NCBI GenBank assembly: GCA_009760855.2
Contig: WPIO01000199.1
Coordinates: 1 to 64,000 of the forward strand
Origin: Cristatella mucedo
Taxonomy: Eukaryota > Bryozoa > Phylactolaemata > Cristatellidae
Length of the DNA: 64,000 nucleotides
Reading direction: 5' to 3'
A program made the translations under genes and the position numbers. The notes beneath the pieces were generated by a model. The model searched no databases and had not been told where the DNA came from. It worked only from the letters and a program-made list of their open reading frames with translations. Below, piece after piece: positions 1 to 12,734 of the stretch (position 1 is its first letter; each line of letters begins with the position of its first letter).

Positions 1-959
1 AAATGGATCTGGATCGGCTAGACAAGCTTGCTCGCATGCCACACTGTTCTGCCCAGTAGTTCAAATTCTGGCCCCTAAAGAGATCTTGAAGTGGAATCAG
101 AGGCACAAGTCCCGCATGGAAAACGTTAATAAATGTCAAGTTCTCTAAGAGCTATAAACAAACGAATAAAAAATGGAAACACGGGAGACGGGCATATAAC
201 GACTGGTTCTCTAGCAATTAGTTGTGAATCTCTTGCCAGTGATTTGGCAATCCTAAGGTGCTTTAAAGAAATCGTTTGCACGGTATACATATCGACTAGT
301 TAAGTCCTCCCCGAGGCAAGCTCGTTCTTTTTTAACTATCTACACTCACATAGAGAGAAAAATTACTAATTTGTCGCATTCACTGGCAGGTAGTATGCAT
401 TTTTCACTTTCTCTAGAACGACATCCTAGCTAACGGTGAGATAGAAGTTGAACAATGCACCTGAACCTCAGAGAACTTCGTTGGCCCACTAGGTTTCTAG
501 CCTGAGTATAAGTGCAGAAGCTGTGGGTGCTCAATTAGACAATATTTACTGGCTTATTACAAATTCGGTAGGGTTCTAGCAACCGGATTTAGTTACGAGA
601 TGGCGATGTACAAATACTTACGTGACGCGACTGACATATTTCTAAGCAAAGGCAATTTGAGCAGCTGTCAATAAGCATTCGGGTATCGAATACAAGAGTC
701 GCTGGACTAGTGAACTTTTAAAACCAAATCCTTTCCCGTCCATCAAAAGATCTGTCGTGTTGTTATTTTTCGTCTGCAGGATTGTCATTCAAAATAGTTT
801 TGCTAACGAGCTGGTGGATTTATCAGAAAAAGCTAGCTTGTGCCCATTGTCTATACGGTTTCCCTCTGCCTTGAGTGAAGAGCTTCCTGTGTAAGCCTTG
901 TGAAATGCACCATGCTATGGAAACCAAGGAAAACTTGGGAAGTGATTTCTCGGCATACC
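1..959. other. No feature seen
   Basis: No long open frame, repeat copy or RNA gene was recognised here. Confidence 0.5.
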
Positions 960-1700
960 AAACACTCTCGTAGGATCAGATCCACGATGATGCTGATTTA
1001 TCAACTCAAAACGTTACGAAACGCATGCCGTCGCTTTGAAGAAAGATAGTTCTCGTTGCATGCGATGGCGGGTATTTCAGCTGAGTCAAACTCGGCCTGG
1101 TGGCTTTGAGCTAATGCCAGAAACTAATTTAAGGTTCCAGGTTCGATAGCCGGATTAATTATAGGAGGTTTATATAGAGTGGCAGAGAGTCAGCAAGAAA
1201 AAGCAGCTATCGAACGGGTTTTACGATTCACATCATCAAGGTATACCTTATACGAATCTCACTGTGCTTTGGGATGGAGCTCTTTTTAGCTCGACTACCT
1301 CCAAGGCTAGAAACTCAGTCAGGCTGACTTCAAGACATCCTCTAACAGAATGATAATTAAAAAGAGCTGAAATTAACTTGCTCATCGTATCATTCCACGA
1401 GTCTTCGGGATTCACCCTCCCTATGCTCATTGGAGCTGGCAATACTATGCAAGCCACCACAAGCCGTATTTTACATGCCCACACCGTGCACATTTCACTA
1501 TAACGTGATCGATGTCTATTGTGTTTGTTACATATAATCATTGAATCTAGCTTCCTTGATAACCTCTGACCGTACATTGACTAATGACATTGTGCTTATT
1601 ACCTTAAACGTTACCTTAAGATCACACTTCCTTTACAGTAAATAAAAACTGCATAGAACTATCATAGGGTATGAGAATGCACCCTATGAGATTATTGCTG
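960..1700 (+). mobile_element. Very old L2-like LINE 3' end, copy 1
   Basis: This segment is alignable by eye to 3600-4200: shared blocks include tttatcaa(c/t)tcaaaacg(t/a)tacgaaa and ttggagctg(g)c(a)atactatgcaag. Its end resembles the 3' region of the younger LINEs, with a catgc-cacaccgtgca motif matching catgctgacccagtgca, and an attattgctg end. No frame remains. Extent is approximate. Confidence 0.4.
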
Positions 1701-1969
1701 CTTTTACTTCCGTGATTACGAACGCATTTCAACGAGTCACACAAGCAGCTTCTATTGAGATTTGCTGTGAACGAATGTGCTAGATCTCTTTTATGAGGCT
1801 GCCTAAGGAAATGTACTGCGGCAGCAGCTCACGAATGCATTTTTGGTGGCTAGTAAACAAACACGAAAGCCAAAAACCTAAATCAGAAACGGCCACTACA
1901 TTCTACCGTCACCGATATTCATGTTTTTAGGAATGGAGCAGCCTCTCAAACGGTAGCTGCTAAGTACTT

Positions 1970-2560
1970 GCCTGCAGGCGGTGGGAGTAGCTGCTGCTGA
2001 TCAAGTAGATTTTGGCTGTTATCATCTACAGCACAAAAACATTGAAAAGACGTGGCCACATAGCGAAGTAATGCTTCTCTAACAAATTTGCCAGCTCTCA
2101 TCCGTCTGGAGATACACAAATACACACAAAGACTATGTAGGTGTTTCGCAGGACAGCTGTGAAAAACTCTCTCAGGGGCTAATTGGCTATCCCTTTTCAT
2201 TCGGTACCTCATCCTAGTCGACAAGTACGCAGGTAGAAGAATGCCGGAGTGAGAAGACCAGTTGAGGTAGGAGTTGCATGGAATTAGCAGCACAGGACGG
2301 CTGTATAGAATGTAGCACAGTGGGCCGCACGAGATAAGATGAAGTTGCATGAGAATTTGCACGTGAGTTCGTTCAAGAGTCTAGGACCTGTATGGCAAAA
2401 GCACTGTCGCCAACGGTCTTTAAGCGAAGGAATGACACAGCTAAGTTATTGTCGAAATTGGACCTGCTGGCACGAACTGAATAAAACTGGTGCAGCAGTT
2501 CAGCTACATCTAAACGACGTAAGTCTCGGTGGGCCTTGTAGGTGAGCGAAAAGACTTTAC
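1970..2560 (-). mobile_element. 3' end of second LINE family (family B), old copy
   Basis: It shares blocks with 47968-48427: gagtctaggacc, the (c/a)gtcgcca-ggtctttaag stretch, and a (gg)gccttgt(a/g)ggt end. On the minus strand the shared stretch encodes a decayed version of the conserved LINE C-terminal motif LKT-GD-AF-GPRLWN. Strongly diverged. Confidence 0.4.
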
Positions 2561-2880
2561 TCGGTATCCATTGATCAACCAGTGGCCATTCAAGCTATGT
2601 CAGCCAAAGACAGACACGATACAGCCTCTGGGATTTCTAAACTAGCCATGCAGTCGGTCACATTCATTACCAGCTGCACGGACATAGTCGTCCTCTTGAA
2701 CTTCCTGCATTGTACTGGCTACGTGAGATAGAAAGCTGGTGCAATACTTTAGAAACAGCTAGTTCCGGCTTATTGCCTTTACTCTTTGCATTAGTCACAA
2801 TCAAATAGCAGCTTGTGAGAGCCTGGAGGCATAAAACCTGCGATGAAAATCAAACAAACCGCTGCATGTATTTTAGGGCC

Positions 2881-3589
2881 TGTTAGCCCCTTACAGAAGT
2901 TCACATTCAAGAGGATTTTCATTTGTAGCACATTGCTGGTCTTGGCCTAATTTTAGCGCGAGCAAGAGCTGTTCAGCGGCGGGCTAGAACTCCTTTGTCC
3001 TGGAGCAGTGAGCCAGAGGGGAGCGCCAGTGCGGTTAGAGAGTAAGAGCTCCTTTGTCTATTTGGGCCGTTTCCCCTAGAGACGTAGGGCACCCAAGTGT
3101 GGAGACGGGTTTCCTCGGCAAGAGTGCTTGAGGTGGGTTTTGTGGGGTATTCCTGCCGCAAGGTGGAAACGGAGTCCCAGTTCTCCTGTCAGGGTTTAGG
3201 CTCCGGTTCGGGCTCCGTCTATTTGGGTCGTTCCCCAGTGTTGACTTTGGTAGCCTAAGTGTGGAGACGTGTTTCTTCCGCAAAAGTGCTTGAGCTGTCG
3301 AGAGCGTGTGAGGAGTGTAGAGGTAAAACTGAGCTAGACGTGCAGCAACTTTGTGCGCTTGCGAATAAAGCTCAGTAAAATCCCCGATTTGTGTGTCTCG
3401 CTTTCCAACTTAAGCCGCGGACTCACGACCCCCTTTAGTAATGGTAAGCAGGTCAGCGCCAGAAATGCTCGTTTAGTGGCTGCCAGCTTATTGCACATAG
3501 GAGCGCACCGAACGGCATTAGGCGGTAGGTTATGCTGCTAGGTATGCGACAGGAGGCTTAGCCTACTCCGCCAAGCCTTCGGCGTTACA
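2881..3589. mobile_element. Solo-LTR-like retroelement fossil
   Basis: About 710 bp is bounded by TGTTAGCCCC and GGCGTTACA, an imperfect terminal inverted pair of the TG...CA type. The interior is GC-richer than its surroundings, has no coding capacity and carries an AATAAA signal near 3363. It contains an imperfect internal duplication (3056-3135 against 3218-3297). No second LTR or internal region (gag, pol) is seen, so it would be a recombined remnant. I see no matching target duplication in the flanks, which suggests age or a wrong boundary. Confidence 0.4.
3056..3297. repeat. Imperfect direct duplication inside the LTR-like fossil
   Basis: Two units of about 80 bp start about 162 bp apart. 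Both begin gtctatttggg and share cc(c/t)aagtgtggagacg and aagtgcttgag. This is a common feature of LTR regulatory regions; here only the sequence duplication is seen. Confidence 0.7.
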
Positions 3590-4200
3590 CATTTATCAAT
3601 TCAAAACGATACGAAATGCAGGCTGTCTCGTTGACGAACCATAGTAGTCACCTCATGCGATGGCAACTATTCCCTCCCCCACGATACAAACTCAGCATGG
3701 TAACTTAGACCTAATACCTGTACCTAAACTAAAGTACCGGATCGGATAGCTGGAATACTTGTAGAAGATTTGTGGAGAGTGGGAGAGGCTCAGCAGGAAT
3801 GGTCAGAATCATATGAGGTTTAAGGCTTCACATAGTTCAGCAATACCTCAGACGAAGCGCCCTGTATTTTGTGTGTTTCGTTATAGCTCTTCAATTTTCA
3901 AATTTACAAGCTAACTCCCGGCTGACTTCGTGACATCCGCTGACTGGACGACATTTAAACGAGAACTTGTAAATTAACTTGTTCCTTACAGCATTCAATG
4001 CAGCCTGGAAACTCTGCATATTTATGCTTATTGGAGCTGCTACTATGCAAGCTAGCTCTAGCAATATTTTACATGCTGACACCGTTCTTGTCACCTGTAG
4101 TCTCATTAATCTTATTTCTATTTTGCATGCTACTATTAATTATGTGATGTTGCTTTCTCATTTACCTTTAACCGTATAATGCCTAACAACTTTGTGCTTG
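3590..4200 (+). mobile_element. Very old L2-like LINE 3' end, copy 2
   Basis: It is a diverged copy of 960-1600, starting directly at the right edge of the LTR-like fossil. It shows the pattern seen in younger LINEs: gacttcgtgacatcc, acatttaaacgagaac, then catgctgacaccgt. No intact frame. Confidence 0.4.
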
Positions 4201-7080
4201 CCGTTGCTGACAAATTGATATCACTTTTTTTAGAGACACTGTTAACTGGCTGGAAACACATTCAGAGCTCAGAATATGCAATGCTAACGTATTACTGTTG
4301 TCTTCTCTATGCTGAGAAATATATCTCAGCCTGCAAAACAAGGAGTTGCCTATACTGGGTGCTGGTGACTGGGAATGTGCTAGATCTGTCTTAATCTTGT
4401 GTGTGTGAATAAGCTAGATAAGCAAATCTGTCTTGTTAGGTAATATTTGTACCTTTTTTGGAGTCAGACAAGGCATGTAGGGCAACTATTACTTAAGGAA
4501 CAGCTTCCCATTGTGTTTGTAACTATGGTATGACTCTGTGATCGGTCTGTACTTGCAAATTTTGGCATGCACTGCGTTTTAAGCTAATCACGGAGCAATT
4601 GATGACTAGCTAACTGATCGTGCTAAGATGAAGAGCCTGCTAAACTTTTGATTCAAAACAATCAGGCGCATCGTAAATCCTGCAGGGCCATAGTGGCTTG
4701 CAGAACTTAGATTTGTAAACAGAAATGGCGAAGCCTACGATAGTGATTGAAAGTAAGAGAAGATATTTCGAACAGAAAAAAGATGACAGCTCAAGATTTT
4801 CGCCGCATGGTAACAGTTCAAATAAAATGGGTAAAGTTTAACAAGATTCCACTTGGCAATGATACGAAAGACAGCATATTATCAAAAATTGCAGATCTTT
4901 CAGGCGAAAGCTGGGGACTAACGTGCATACGCAAGAATATACAATAAAGCAATTAAGGTTAACTTATGCATAGATCGTTTTGGGCACGATACGGACACTT
5001 CAACAACCTTTACTTTTTCACTAGTCAAAGACACGGGCAAAGAAAAGCCGGATCAGCAGAGACTGGAAAATACTTGTTAACAACTGTTCTTATAAATGTC
5101 AGACTTGGCTTTTAGTGAAATCTCAGTAAACAGCATCATGAATGTTGGTTAGGGAGCTGAGCTCCTAAATTAATTTCCTAGGCTTGATTTTGTAACTTTG
5201 ACATCCGCTAATGCTGAGCCATTTAGCTATGAATAAGCTGCAATACAGAATTTTTATTCATAACGGTTGATCTAAAAGAAAACAGAGAAACAGCCTGAAT
5301 TGATATCAGGTGAAGGTCATAGGAATGGATCGCCAAAAGTGTGCAGATCAACAATGTATATCGATTTACACACTGAGCTGTGTGTTTTAGCATGCTGCCT
5401 TGAATTTGCAATCACACTTTGCTGTAATGTTGATGGCTTATAGATTTCGCCTGATTAATCGAAAGCTTGCTTCTCTAACCTGGTAAAATCTTTGTGAGCT
5501 TTGTGGTGTAGACTTCAAATTTATCTATTTCTTGCCCACACAGATGAGTGCCACTCTGCCAGTAACTAGTACTACATACAGTCTTTGCGAGTCACTGATG
5601 CATCTCTCCCAAGCGATGACCAACTGAAATAGGCTAATGGTGCAGCCAATCAAGGCACCAATACTTGTCAAAGATGAAGTTATTGGGTATTTAATCATTA
5701 ACCCTGCAGTAAATTGGTTGCAGATGGAAGTCTGTCCGAACTAAGCAAGTTCCACATGGTACACAGGACTGTGATCTATGATTTGCCCTAGCTTAGCCTG
5801 TATGTTGATGCTGAGTTTTTCGTATTATGTTATCGGCATTATCTAAGTATCAACAAAAAGGCACCCTGTAGTAAAGCAACATCAAAAGGCATGGTCATAC
5901 CTAATTGCGAAGTATCTTGTTAAGTCTGCAAGTAAACATCAAAGCACCACAATTGCCATCATTGGAACACGTAGCCACAGCTGCCTAAACAAAGATCTAA
6001 AGCAAGTGAGGCAACTGAGAGCACGATGAAGCATGCCCTAATGGCTTATATTTCCTATGCATTAGTCAGAAGAGCTGAGGAGATTGAGTTAGTCTTCTGG
6101 TCACTAAATTGGGCGATTCACTGCAACGGTTACATGTGGACATGCAGAGTGGCAGCTAAGAGTTTTCTAATGAACAGCGAAAATGTGCACTCACTCCTGC
6201 TTCGGTTTGAGTCCCCACAGCACGATGGAAATTTAGTCGCCAACCCTGAAAGAAGAAGGTGCATCTAGTACCACATTAGAAGATAAATGAGAAACGGCAG
6301 CACTCTGGCAAGTATTTACAAAACAATAAACGCTCTTCAATTTTAACTGCGAGATGTGGAGAATGCGAGAATTCCATGAATAACTACATTAAAGCAGTTA
6401 TCACAGTGATCTTGAGCTCCAAACATGTTATACTTGTTGACAGAGATGAGTTGTTGACGAACCACTTGATCATTTTACTCTTTGATAATGCTTCCTTTCG
6501 AATGCCCGTACAAAGATTTGAAAAAGATTATATTCACTCAGGGGGCTACAAAATCTCATATAATCATATTTATTTTTATTAATAACGCTAATATCAATTC
6601 CGCTTTTAGTACCACAAAGCCACGATTATAATGGAAGTCCTAATTCTGCCATGTAATATTTGTTAATGCATGGACAGTCTAGCCTTAGTTTGGAGCAATG
6701 TTTGAGCCAGTAAATGGAGAGATGTCAGACTTCCAAGCCAAGACTTAGACGAGACTGTACCAACGACCAATCGTATGCAGCATTCAAGCAAGTATCCAAC
6801 TACGGTTAGATTGCATAGAGATTGTAGATTTACGTTGAGATTTATGTTAGATTTACGTTGAGATTAGGCTGTCTTAGGACGCTTAACAGAGGCGTTCGAT
6901 ATCTATGTGTCGATGTTGTTAAGTAGTACTCCTGCCAAGCTAACCGGTGCAGGCTGAAAGATTTCTGCTTGAAAAAACGTACGATCTCTAAATATTTATC
7001 TGACTCACATTTAGCACTTATAAGTTTTTTTCATTGCTCCAGAATAACTGCTATTAAAACAACAGTTAACCAGAAAAATA
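4201..7080. other. No gene recognised
   Basis: Short open frames of 60-80 codons on either strand show no recognisable motif. A small tandem repeat, two or three units of gatttacgttgaga(tt), lies at 6827-6866. Otherwise nothing is supported. Confidence 0.4.
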
Positions 7081-7395
7081 ATATACCTGCCTCTCAAATA
7101 AATTGCTAGGTCCACTAGGTTCTTCGTGTGTTCATAGGTGCTGAAGCTTTGCCTGCTCCACCCAGCAATGTTTAAACATATTCTTGACCTACGTAGAGTG
7201 CTATAGTTGGGGCTTAGTAATATGAATGCTAGGAAAAATTATACAACTTATATCAATGTCATGTTATTAGGCGAATGCACTGAGATGCTAACGCTTACCT
7301 TTGGATCGTGCTTCCTTTGCAGCGAATGTAAAGCCCTTAGAAAGAGATTTAGTTCTCTCAGAGCGCTTTATTAAACATATTATTGCTGTTATCAT
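7080..7395 (+). mobile_element. L2-like LINE 3' end fragment
   Basis: The last ~90 bp (tttgcagcgaatgtaaagcccttagaaagagatttagttctctcagagcgctttatta) match the terminal hairpin-like block of the younger LINEs at 44200-44270 and 63570-63650. The upstream edge is uncertain. Confidence 0.6.
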
Positions 7396-7559
7396 TTTGA
7401 TTTTTCATATGGAGCAGTATGCATCAATCCGGAAATGACTTAGGCAGCTACTTCGTAAAACATTTCAGGAGGTCGCAGCCAAGTCCAGTGTCAACAATTG
7501 GCTTAGTTAACAATTTTGTACTGGAGTTGTGTTAGGTAACAGAGAGAACACCTTTGCAA

Positions 7560-8345
7560 AAAAATTTGATGATATAATATTAAAGGTTATGTGGGTCAGT
7601 AGATGTACTGTCTGAAATGACAATGGCATACAGGGGTATTGTTTTACTCGACCTTTAGGCAGCCTTTGATACTATCGATCACACAGTTCTTGTAGACCGC
7701 CTCTCATTTCGCCTGGGCATCACTAGCATAGCTCTACAACGGTTCAGATCGTATCTTAGTGGGATACTCCAAAGCATTGACGTGAATGAACAATAATCTG
7801 AGGTACCTCTGAAATATGAAGTACCTCAGGGCTCTGAGCTAGGTCCGGTTCTTTTCACGGTTTATAGTCTCCCTCTTGCTGATGCGATTGCCAAGCACAA
7901 TCTAGGCTTTCACTTTTATTTGGATGACACTCAGTTGTACCTTTGCTTTGATTCCTCACAGCCTTCAAGCACCTTGAATTCTGTCAACTAATTTGTTACA
8001 TATATTCATGGCTACCCCACACGGATGGCAGCAAATTTTCTAAAACTAAACGATAATAAAACCAACTTACTAGCGATGGGAAAACCAAGTGTGATTAAGA
8101 AATTATAATGGATGACTCTCAAAATTGGCTCTGCCAGCATATCTTCAGTTGAATCAGCTCAAAAGCCAGGTGCCATGTTCCGAAGTGACTTCTCGTTAGA
8201 CGGCCACATCAGCTCTACAGTCAACTCTGCCTACTTTCAGCTACATAACACAGACCAGGAGAAAACCAGAAAGTAGCTAGCACACGACTGATAAGATTAC
8301 ATGACCCGCCCAACCTTGGCTATTCACCTCTGTAGAGCCGTCAAG
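7560..8345 (+). mobile_element. 5'-truncated L2-like LINE, RT palm remnant
   Basis: Translation in broken frames shows the reverse transcriptase order: LLDL-AAFDTIDH (the catalytic Asp block), [36 protein letters not shown], then [14 protein letters not shown], the [YF]xDD site with Leu in the variable position. After it come ANFLKLNDNKTNLLAMGKPS and the thumb region. Stops interrupt it. It is close to the copies at 42.2-44.3 kb and 56.0-59.4 kb but clearly older. Dead. Confidence 0.85.
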
Positions 8346-8639
8346 AGTCTTTGGTTTTATGTGTGTAAGTTTAGTATAGGTCTCCATAAGCCAAATCGCC
8401 ATACAGTAAGCCTACTTACTAAGTGTCTTGCTATATTTTAAGCACACAATTTATAATGATTGACCGTGAGATCAGCTCCATCGGCCTGTGTCTCATTGCC
8501 TAGCTTTCAGCTAAGACAAATGCCGAAAATGGACTCTGCTAACCTATCTATAGGACAGGGGCTCTTACGAGACTTCTTTCAGGTAAAACCCTTGGTTTCA
8601 ACTGTACCAAATTTTGGTATCCTTTACCTTAATTTGATT

Positions 8640-8930
8640 ACATTGAACGAGCACATCACCTCCAAAGTCACGTCTTCCGACTTTCACCTACATCAAAATG
8701 CTAAAAATCTTGCTTTCCTAGGAACTGATCCTGCATATATTTGGTTTTGGCATTTCAGAAATCGTGTCTCCACTTCAGTAACTCTACAGCTGGCTCATCT
8801 ACCTGAATGTGCAATAAGGCTCTTCGAGCAAATAAAAGAAATACTGAAGTACCGAGTTCCTCAAGGATCTCAGCTTCTTTTGTCAGCTCCTTTTACAGTT
8901 TAGAAATTCTCTCTCTCCCTATCTCCATCG

Positions 8931-8981
<51 letters not shown>

Positions 8982-9990
8982 GACATTGTGATTGCCGAAT
9001 GCAACTTTCGCTTTCAATTGTATTTGGAAGACATTTCGTTAAGCCTTTGCTTACATCCCTTTCAGCCGTCCAGCTGTCACTTTCCTTACTGCCGGTTTGA
9101 TTAAATCCACGTATGGATGGCAGCAGCCTCTGTCAAATAAATAATGATAGAACCAATTTACTAGTTAATAGCAAACCAAATCAGACTCTGAAAGTGAAGT
9201 GGTTACTGCTTAAAGTTGGCTCTGCCTGCACATTTCATATAGCATAAACACACGAAATAGTTGTCCAGTTCAAAATTATCGTTCTCTACTTTACTATCTC
9301 AGCTCACACAGTCAGCTCTTCTTACTTTCCTGAAGTCGTACTTCGTGATGTTACTAACATTCAGGTTCTGTTAAATAGGAAGAGTACTTCACAATTGCAG
9401 CATGTATTCGTGACATCCTGTTTCCCGTTTGCTAACTCCATGTTTGAGTTTCTAATGTACTGTCCAATCAGGCACTATCAGTTGCTGCACAAATCTGCAG
9501 CTTGATTTTTTTTCTTGAGCTTCGTTGATGCCCCATCACACTACTTCTCTAGATTTGCACGAGCTGCCAATCAAGCGGGGTCTCGGCCTACATAATCAGT
9601 CATTACATTTTAGGTCTTTTCATTCTCTAGCTTCAGCTAACCTAATTCAACTAATCACCTGCTTAGTCTGGTACTCAATCGACCGCTTTGGTGCCTCTTA
9701 ACAGGTATCTAATTATTTCATCAACCTAGAATCCTTAGGGTATCACTAATTTAGTTTGCACGCCTACAGGGAACTTAACTTACCCCCGAAGAACGTCACG
9801 AAATCCCCTGACTTGAATATATTTTAAAGCAAACTAAAACCACAAAGGGTATATTTGTGTATTGAGCATTTTGTGGGTCCTCGAGGTTGTTGCTTTGTGT
9901 GCTGATGCATACTGACACTGTGCACGATAACACTAAACCACATGTTAACATTAAAACGGTTAGTGTTACTAACAATAACGTTACCCTCGT
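8640..9990 (+). mobile_element. Old L2-like LINE remnant with a (CT)n tract in the RT
   Basis: Recognisable pieces are VPQGSQLLLSAPFTV (from PQGSVLGPVLFT), a (CT)n tract, then TTGYRMQL and WMAAA-type sequence, and finally CPDLNIF-K-like C-terminal motifs at 9800-9830. A late segment resembles the 3' UTR of the younger copies (catactgacactgtgca). Many frame breaks; dead. Confidence 0.6.
8907..8980 (+). repeat. (CT)n microsatellite
   Basis: An almost pure CT tract, about 74 bp long, lies within the decayed reverse transcriptase between the PQGS and DD motifs. Confidence 0.95.
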
Positions 9991-10337
9991 TTGCATTGGA
10001 CATGCAACTAGTAAACTGTTTACCATGCCTCCTTTACCGCATTGGGAAGGAACCTAGATATGGATTGGGTTCACGGAGGGCACTTTAGAAAAACAAGCCT
10101 TTTATTACGGTGATCACTAGTAATCCTATAATAATAATTAATATCGAAACTGTAATAGTCAGGACTGGTGCATATGCGAATTAAGAATCACAGTGAAATC
10201 AAGATTTAAGAGATATGGGTCTACATTTTACTGAAACCTGTGATGACAGCCTTTAGGATCTTTGGCAGAATTATCATTATGGAAGTTAAATCCACAACAC
10301 TAAGGCGATTGACGATTGGCTGCATGAAAACGACGCG

Positions 10338-10338
<1 letters not shown>
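9991..10338. other. No feature seen
   Basis: Nothing recognised. Confidence 0.4.
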
Positions 10339-10339
<1 letters not shown>

Positions 10340-10406
<67 letters not shown>

Positions 10407-10410
10407 AGAG
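10340..10410 (+). repeat. (GA)n microsatellite
   Basis: About 60 bp of pure GA, then GGGGGG and a GAGAGA end. Confidence 0.95.
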
Positions 10411-10439
10411 AATTAGCAAAATAGGTCAAACAGGGCTAG

Positions 10440-11470
10440 GAAAAACCCAGGACCTGCCCCCATCGGACCGACTTAAACTTGACAGTGATGGCGAATCGGC
10501 TCCGGGTATTTCTATTTGGCATTCAGGAGCCAAGCTGTCTATTGAAGGGTAGACATCAGGTAGGTACTTAACTTATTCTCAAGAAAGGTCAACAGAAGGA
10601 CAAGACGATGAAGCAGAGCACAACATGGATGGAAATGTACTCATATTTCATTGGCGCATTTACTGATAAGCCGGCCGACGATTTGGCAGCCCATTCGAGG
10701 CTGCATTGAATAATTCCTTACCATTCCTTGCCAAATAACATTTGTGCTCGAAGAAGTTTAAAAAATACTGCTACTGCTTCCTTTACCCGATAAAACCCTG
10801 GCTTCTTTGCCAAATCAAAACCACCGAAATACGCCTGGTCTCTAACTCACTGGTGCATTCACAGGACAAATATACCTCCGCAATAATTCAAAAACTGCCA
10901 CACAAGCACTATCTAGGAATGAGTGAACTGGTGCACGGGGCTAGGCAAGCTCTGATTTGTGGTTCTGTTTAAATAACTGGCCGTAGCTGTCACTCAAAAC
11001 TTTCTCGTCGGAGGCAGGTAAACAAATGGGAAAAGTAAACGCAGGATCAAAAACATTAATGAATCAACAAGCTTATTTTTTAAATACATGCAGGCAAGGA
11101 GGATTCTCAGGCTGCGGCAATTTAGGTCTTAATCGCTAGTTGTTAGCTAGGCTAAAGAGGTTCACCTGAAGTTGCTATAGGAGAATTAGCAGATGGAGTG
11201 AATTGAAAAAATCAGTCACAGAACGCAGGCATGCAGCATATAAAAATAAGATATTTGTGTTAGTGACCTTGGTTTGTTAGAGTGTATCCGGTAACGACAC
11301 GGCCCGTAACGTGTTGAACATTTCATGAAATGGCTGTAGAACCTACTCGTCCTTCAGTTAGACTTATGAGATAGATTGTTATCAAGCCGTAAGTTATTCA
11401 GGTTCAATTAAACCTTGTCGATTAAAACTCGTCAGCCAGCTGATACAAAGTGCAGGCAATCTACAATATA
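10440..11470 (+). repeat. Direct ~1 kb duplication, unit 1
   Basis: It aligns along its length with 12735-13760 at roughly 75% identity by eye. Anchors include gataagccggccg, ggctgcattgaataattc, cacacaagcactatcta, ctctgatttgtggttc(t/c)gtttaaataactggccgt and cttaatcgctagttgttagctaggct. No coding frame is conserved between the units, so it is probably a non-coding mobile or segmental repeat. Terminal inverted repeats were not seen. Confidence 0.85.
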
Positions 11471-12734
11471 CCTTCAGATTTAGTCGATTAGCAATTGTTG
11501 GCTGACACCTATTTAGTCCTTGCCGACTAGCTATTAGTCGGCAGAGAACGAGGGTTCAATCAGCCTGCTAGCAGCTCATTTTATTTGATTTCCCACTATT
11601 TCCCCTACTGCACGGTAAAGCCGTCAAAGCGAAGCTAGAAAATTTGCTAATTCATCAATTACAAGATCAAAGTCACAAGCTTTAACATGGTTATGGCAAA
11701 TCAGGTCGTCTCGAACAAACCCAGGTGAGTTAGCAGGGCCTTACATTCAAGGATGCTCCAGGAACAGTTGGCGTTAGTAGGCTTCAGCACTATCACTGCC
11801 CAAGATCTAGTTCACCATGCTACTTTAACTGACTATCCAAGGCTACCACCCACTTCTATCTTTGGTAAGGCTTCAGAGATTTTGTCTGGAACAATAGAGC
11901 ATTTCAGTTCTTTTTAACTCTGTGTTAGACAAGATGAGAAATCTCCATTTAAACGAGTTACCAAATAGGAAAGAAGACAGCTAAGATCAGATACTCAGAT
12001 ACTTGCTAACCACTGGTTTTCGTAGGTGAAGGCAAGGAACTCTTAGACTCTAGCTGATAGTACTTGCTATTTGGTGATGAATGAGACGGCCTATGTGCTG
12101 CTCCAGAATCTTCATCTACAGAACATATTAAAAAGCTAAGTCACAACGGACTAGAAGGTGAGGTGAGGAAAGTAAAATGAAAGCTCAGCTTGTAAAACTA
12201 CTTCCTATCTAGCAATTTTGGCATTTATTAAGCATTGGTGGTAGAGTATCCCCTCCCCCGTCTTTCCGATGACTTACTGCTAAGGTATCAGTACTAATTA
12301 TTATTAGTCGCGATCTGGTTGTTTTATCTAGCATCCGTTTTAAGAGATACATGACGTTAGAGAGAACATTTGATAGCGTGACGAATTGTACGTAGGTAAG
12401 GAGCAGCAGATTGGGCAATAATTGCAAGCCCCTATATCGTTTACTACTCAAAAATTTTCAAAATTAAGGTATTTGGTATTGAGCTCAGTTACTAAAAAAT
12501 AGCTCTTCTTAAAAGGAACAAAGGGAGCTCTGTAAAATGAACTGAAATCTCAATGTAAAGTAAAGACTGCAAGGTAAGGCTTCTTAAACCTGATAGGAAA
12601 ACTATGCAGATGCTTGCAGGAACAGTTACCTCTTGATATGTAGTTAAATAAAAAAGTTCAACGACAGCCTAGTAACTACTTGTCAATATCAACTAAGCAT
12701 TTCACTTATAGCATCTTAATTACTGGAAAATATG
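11471..12734. other. No gene recognised
   Basis: Spacer between the two ~1 kb repeat units. A minus-strand open frame of 80 codons (12209-12451) has no recognisable features. Confidence 0.4.

Noticed and set aside
1134-1160. ggttccaggttcgatagcc as a tRNA box B
   Set aside because: It lies in an old LINE copy, with no box A or stem structure around it.
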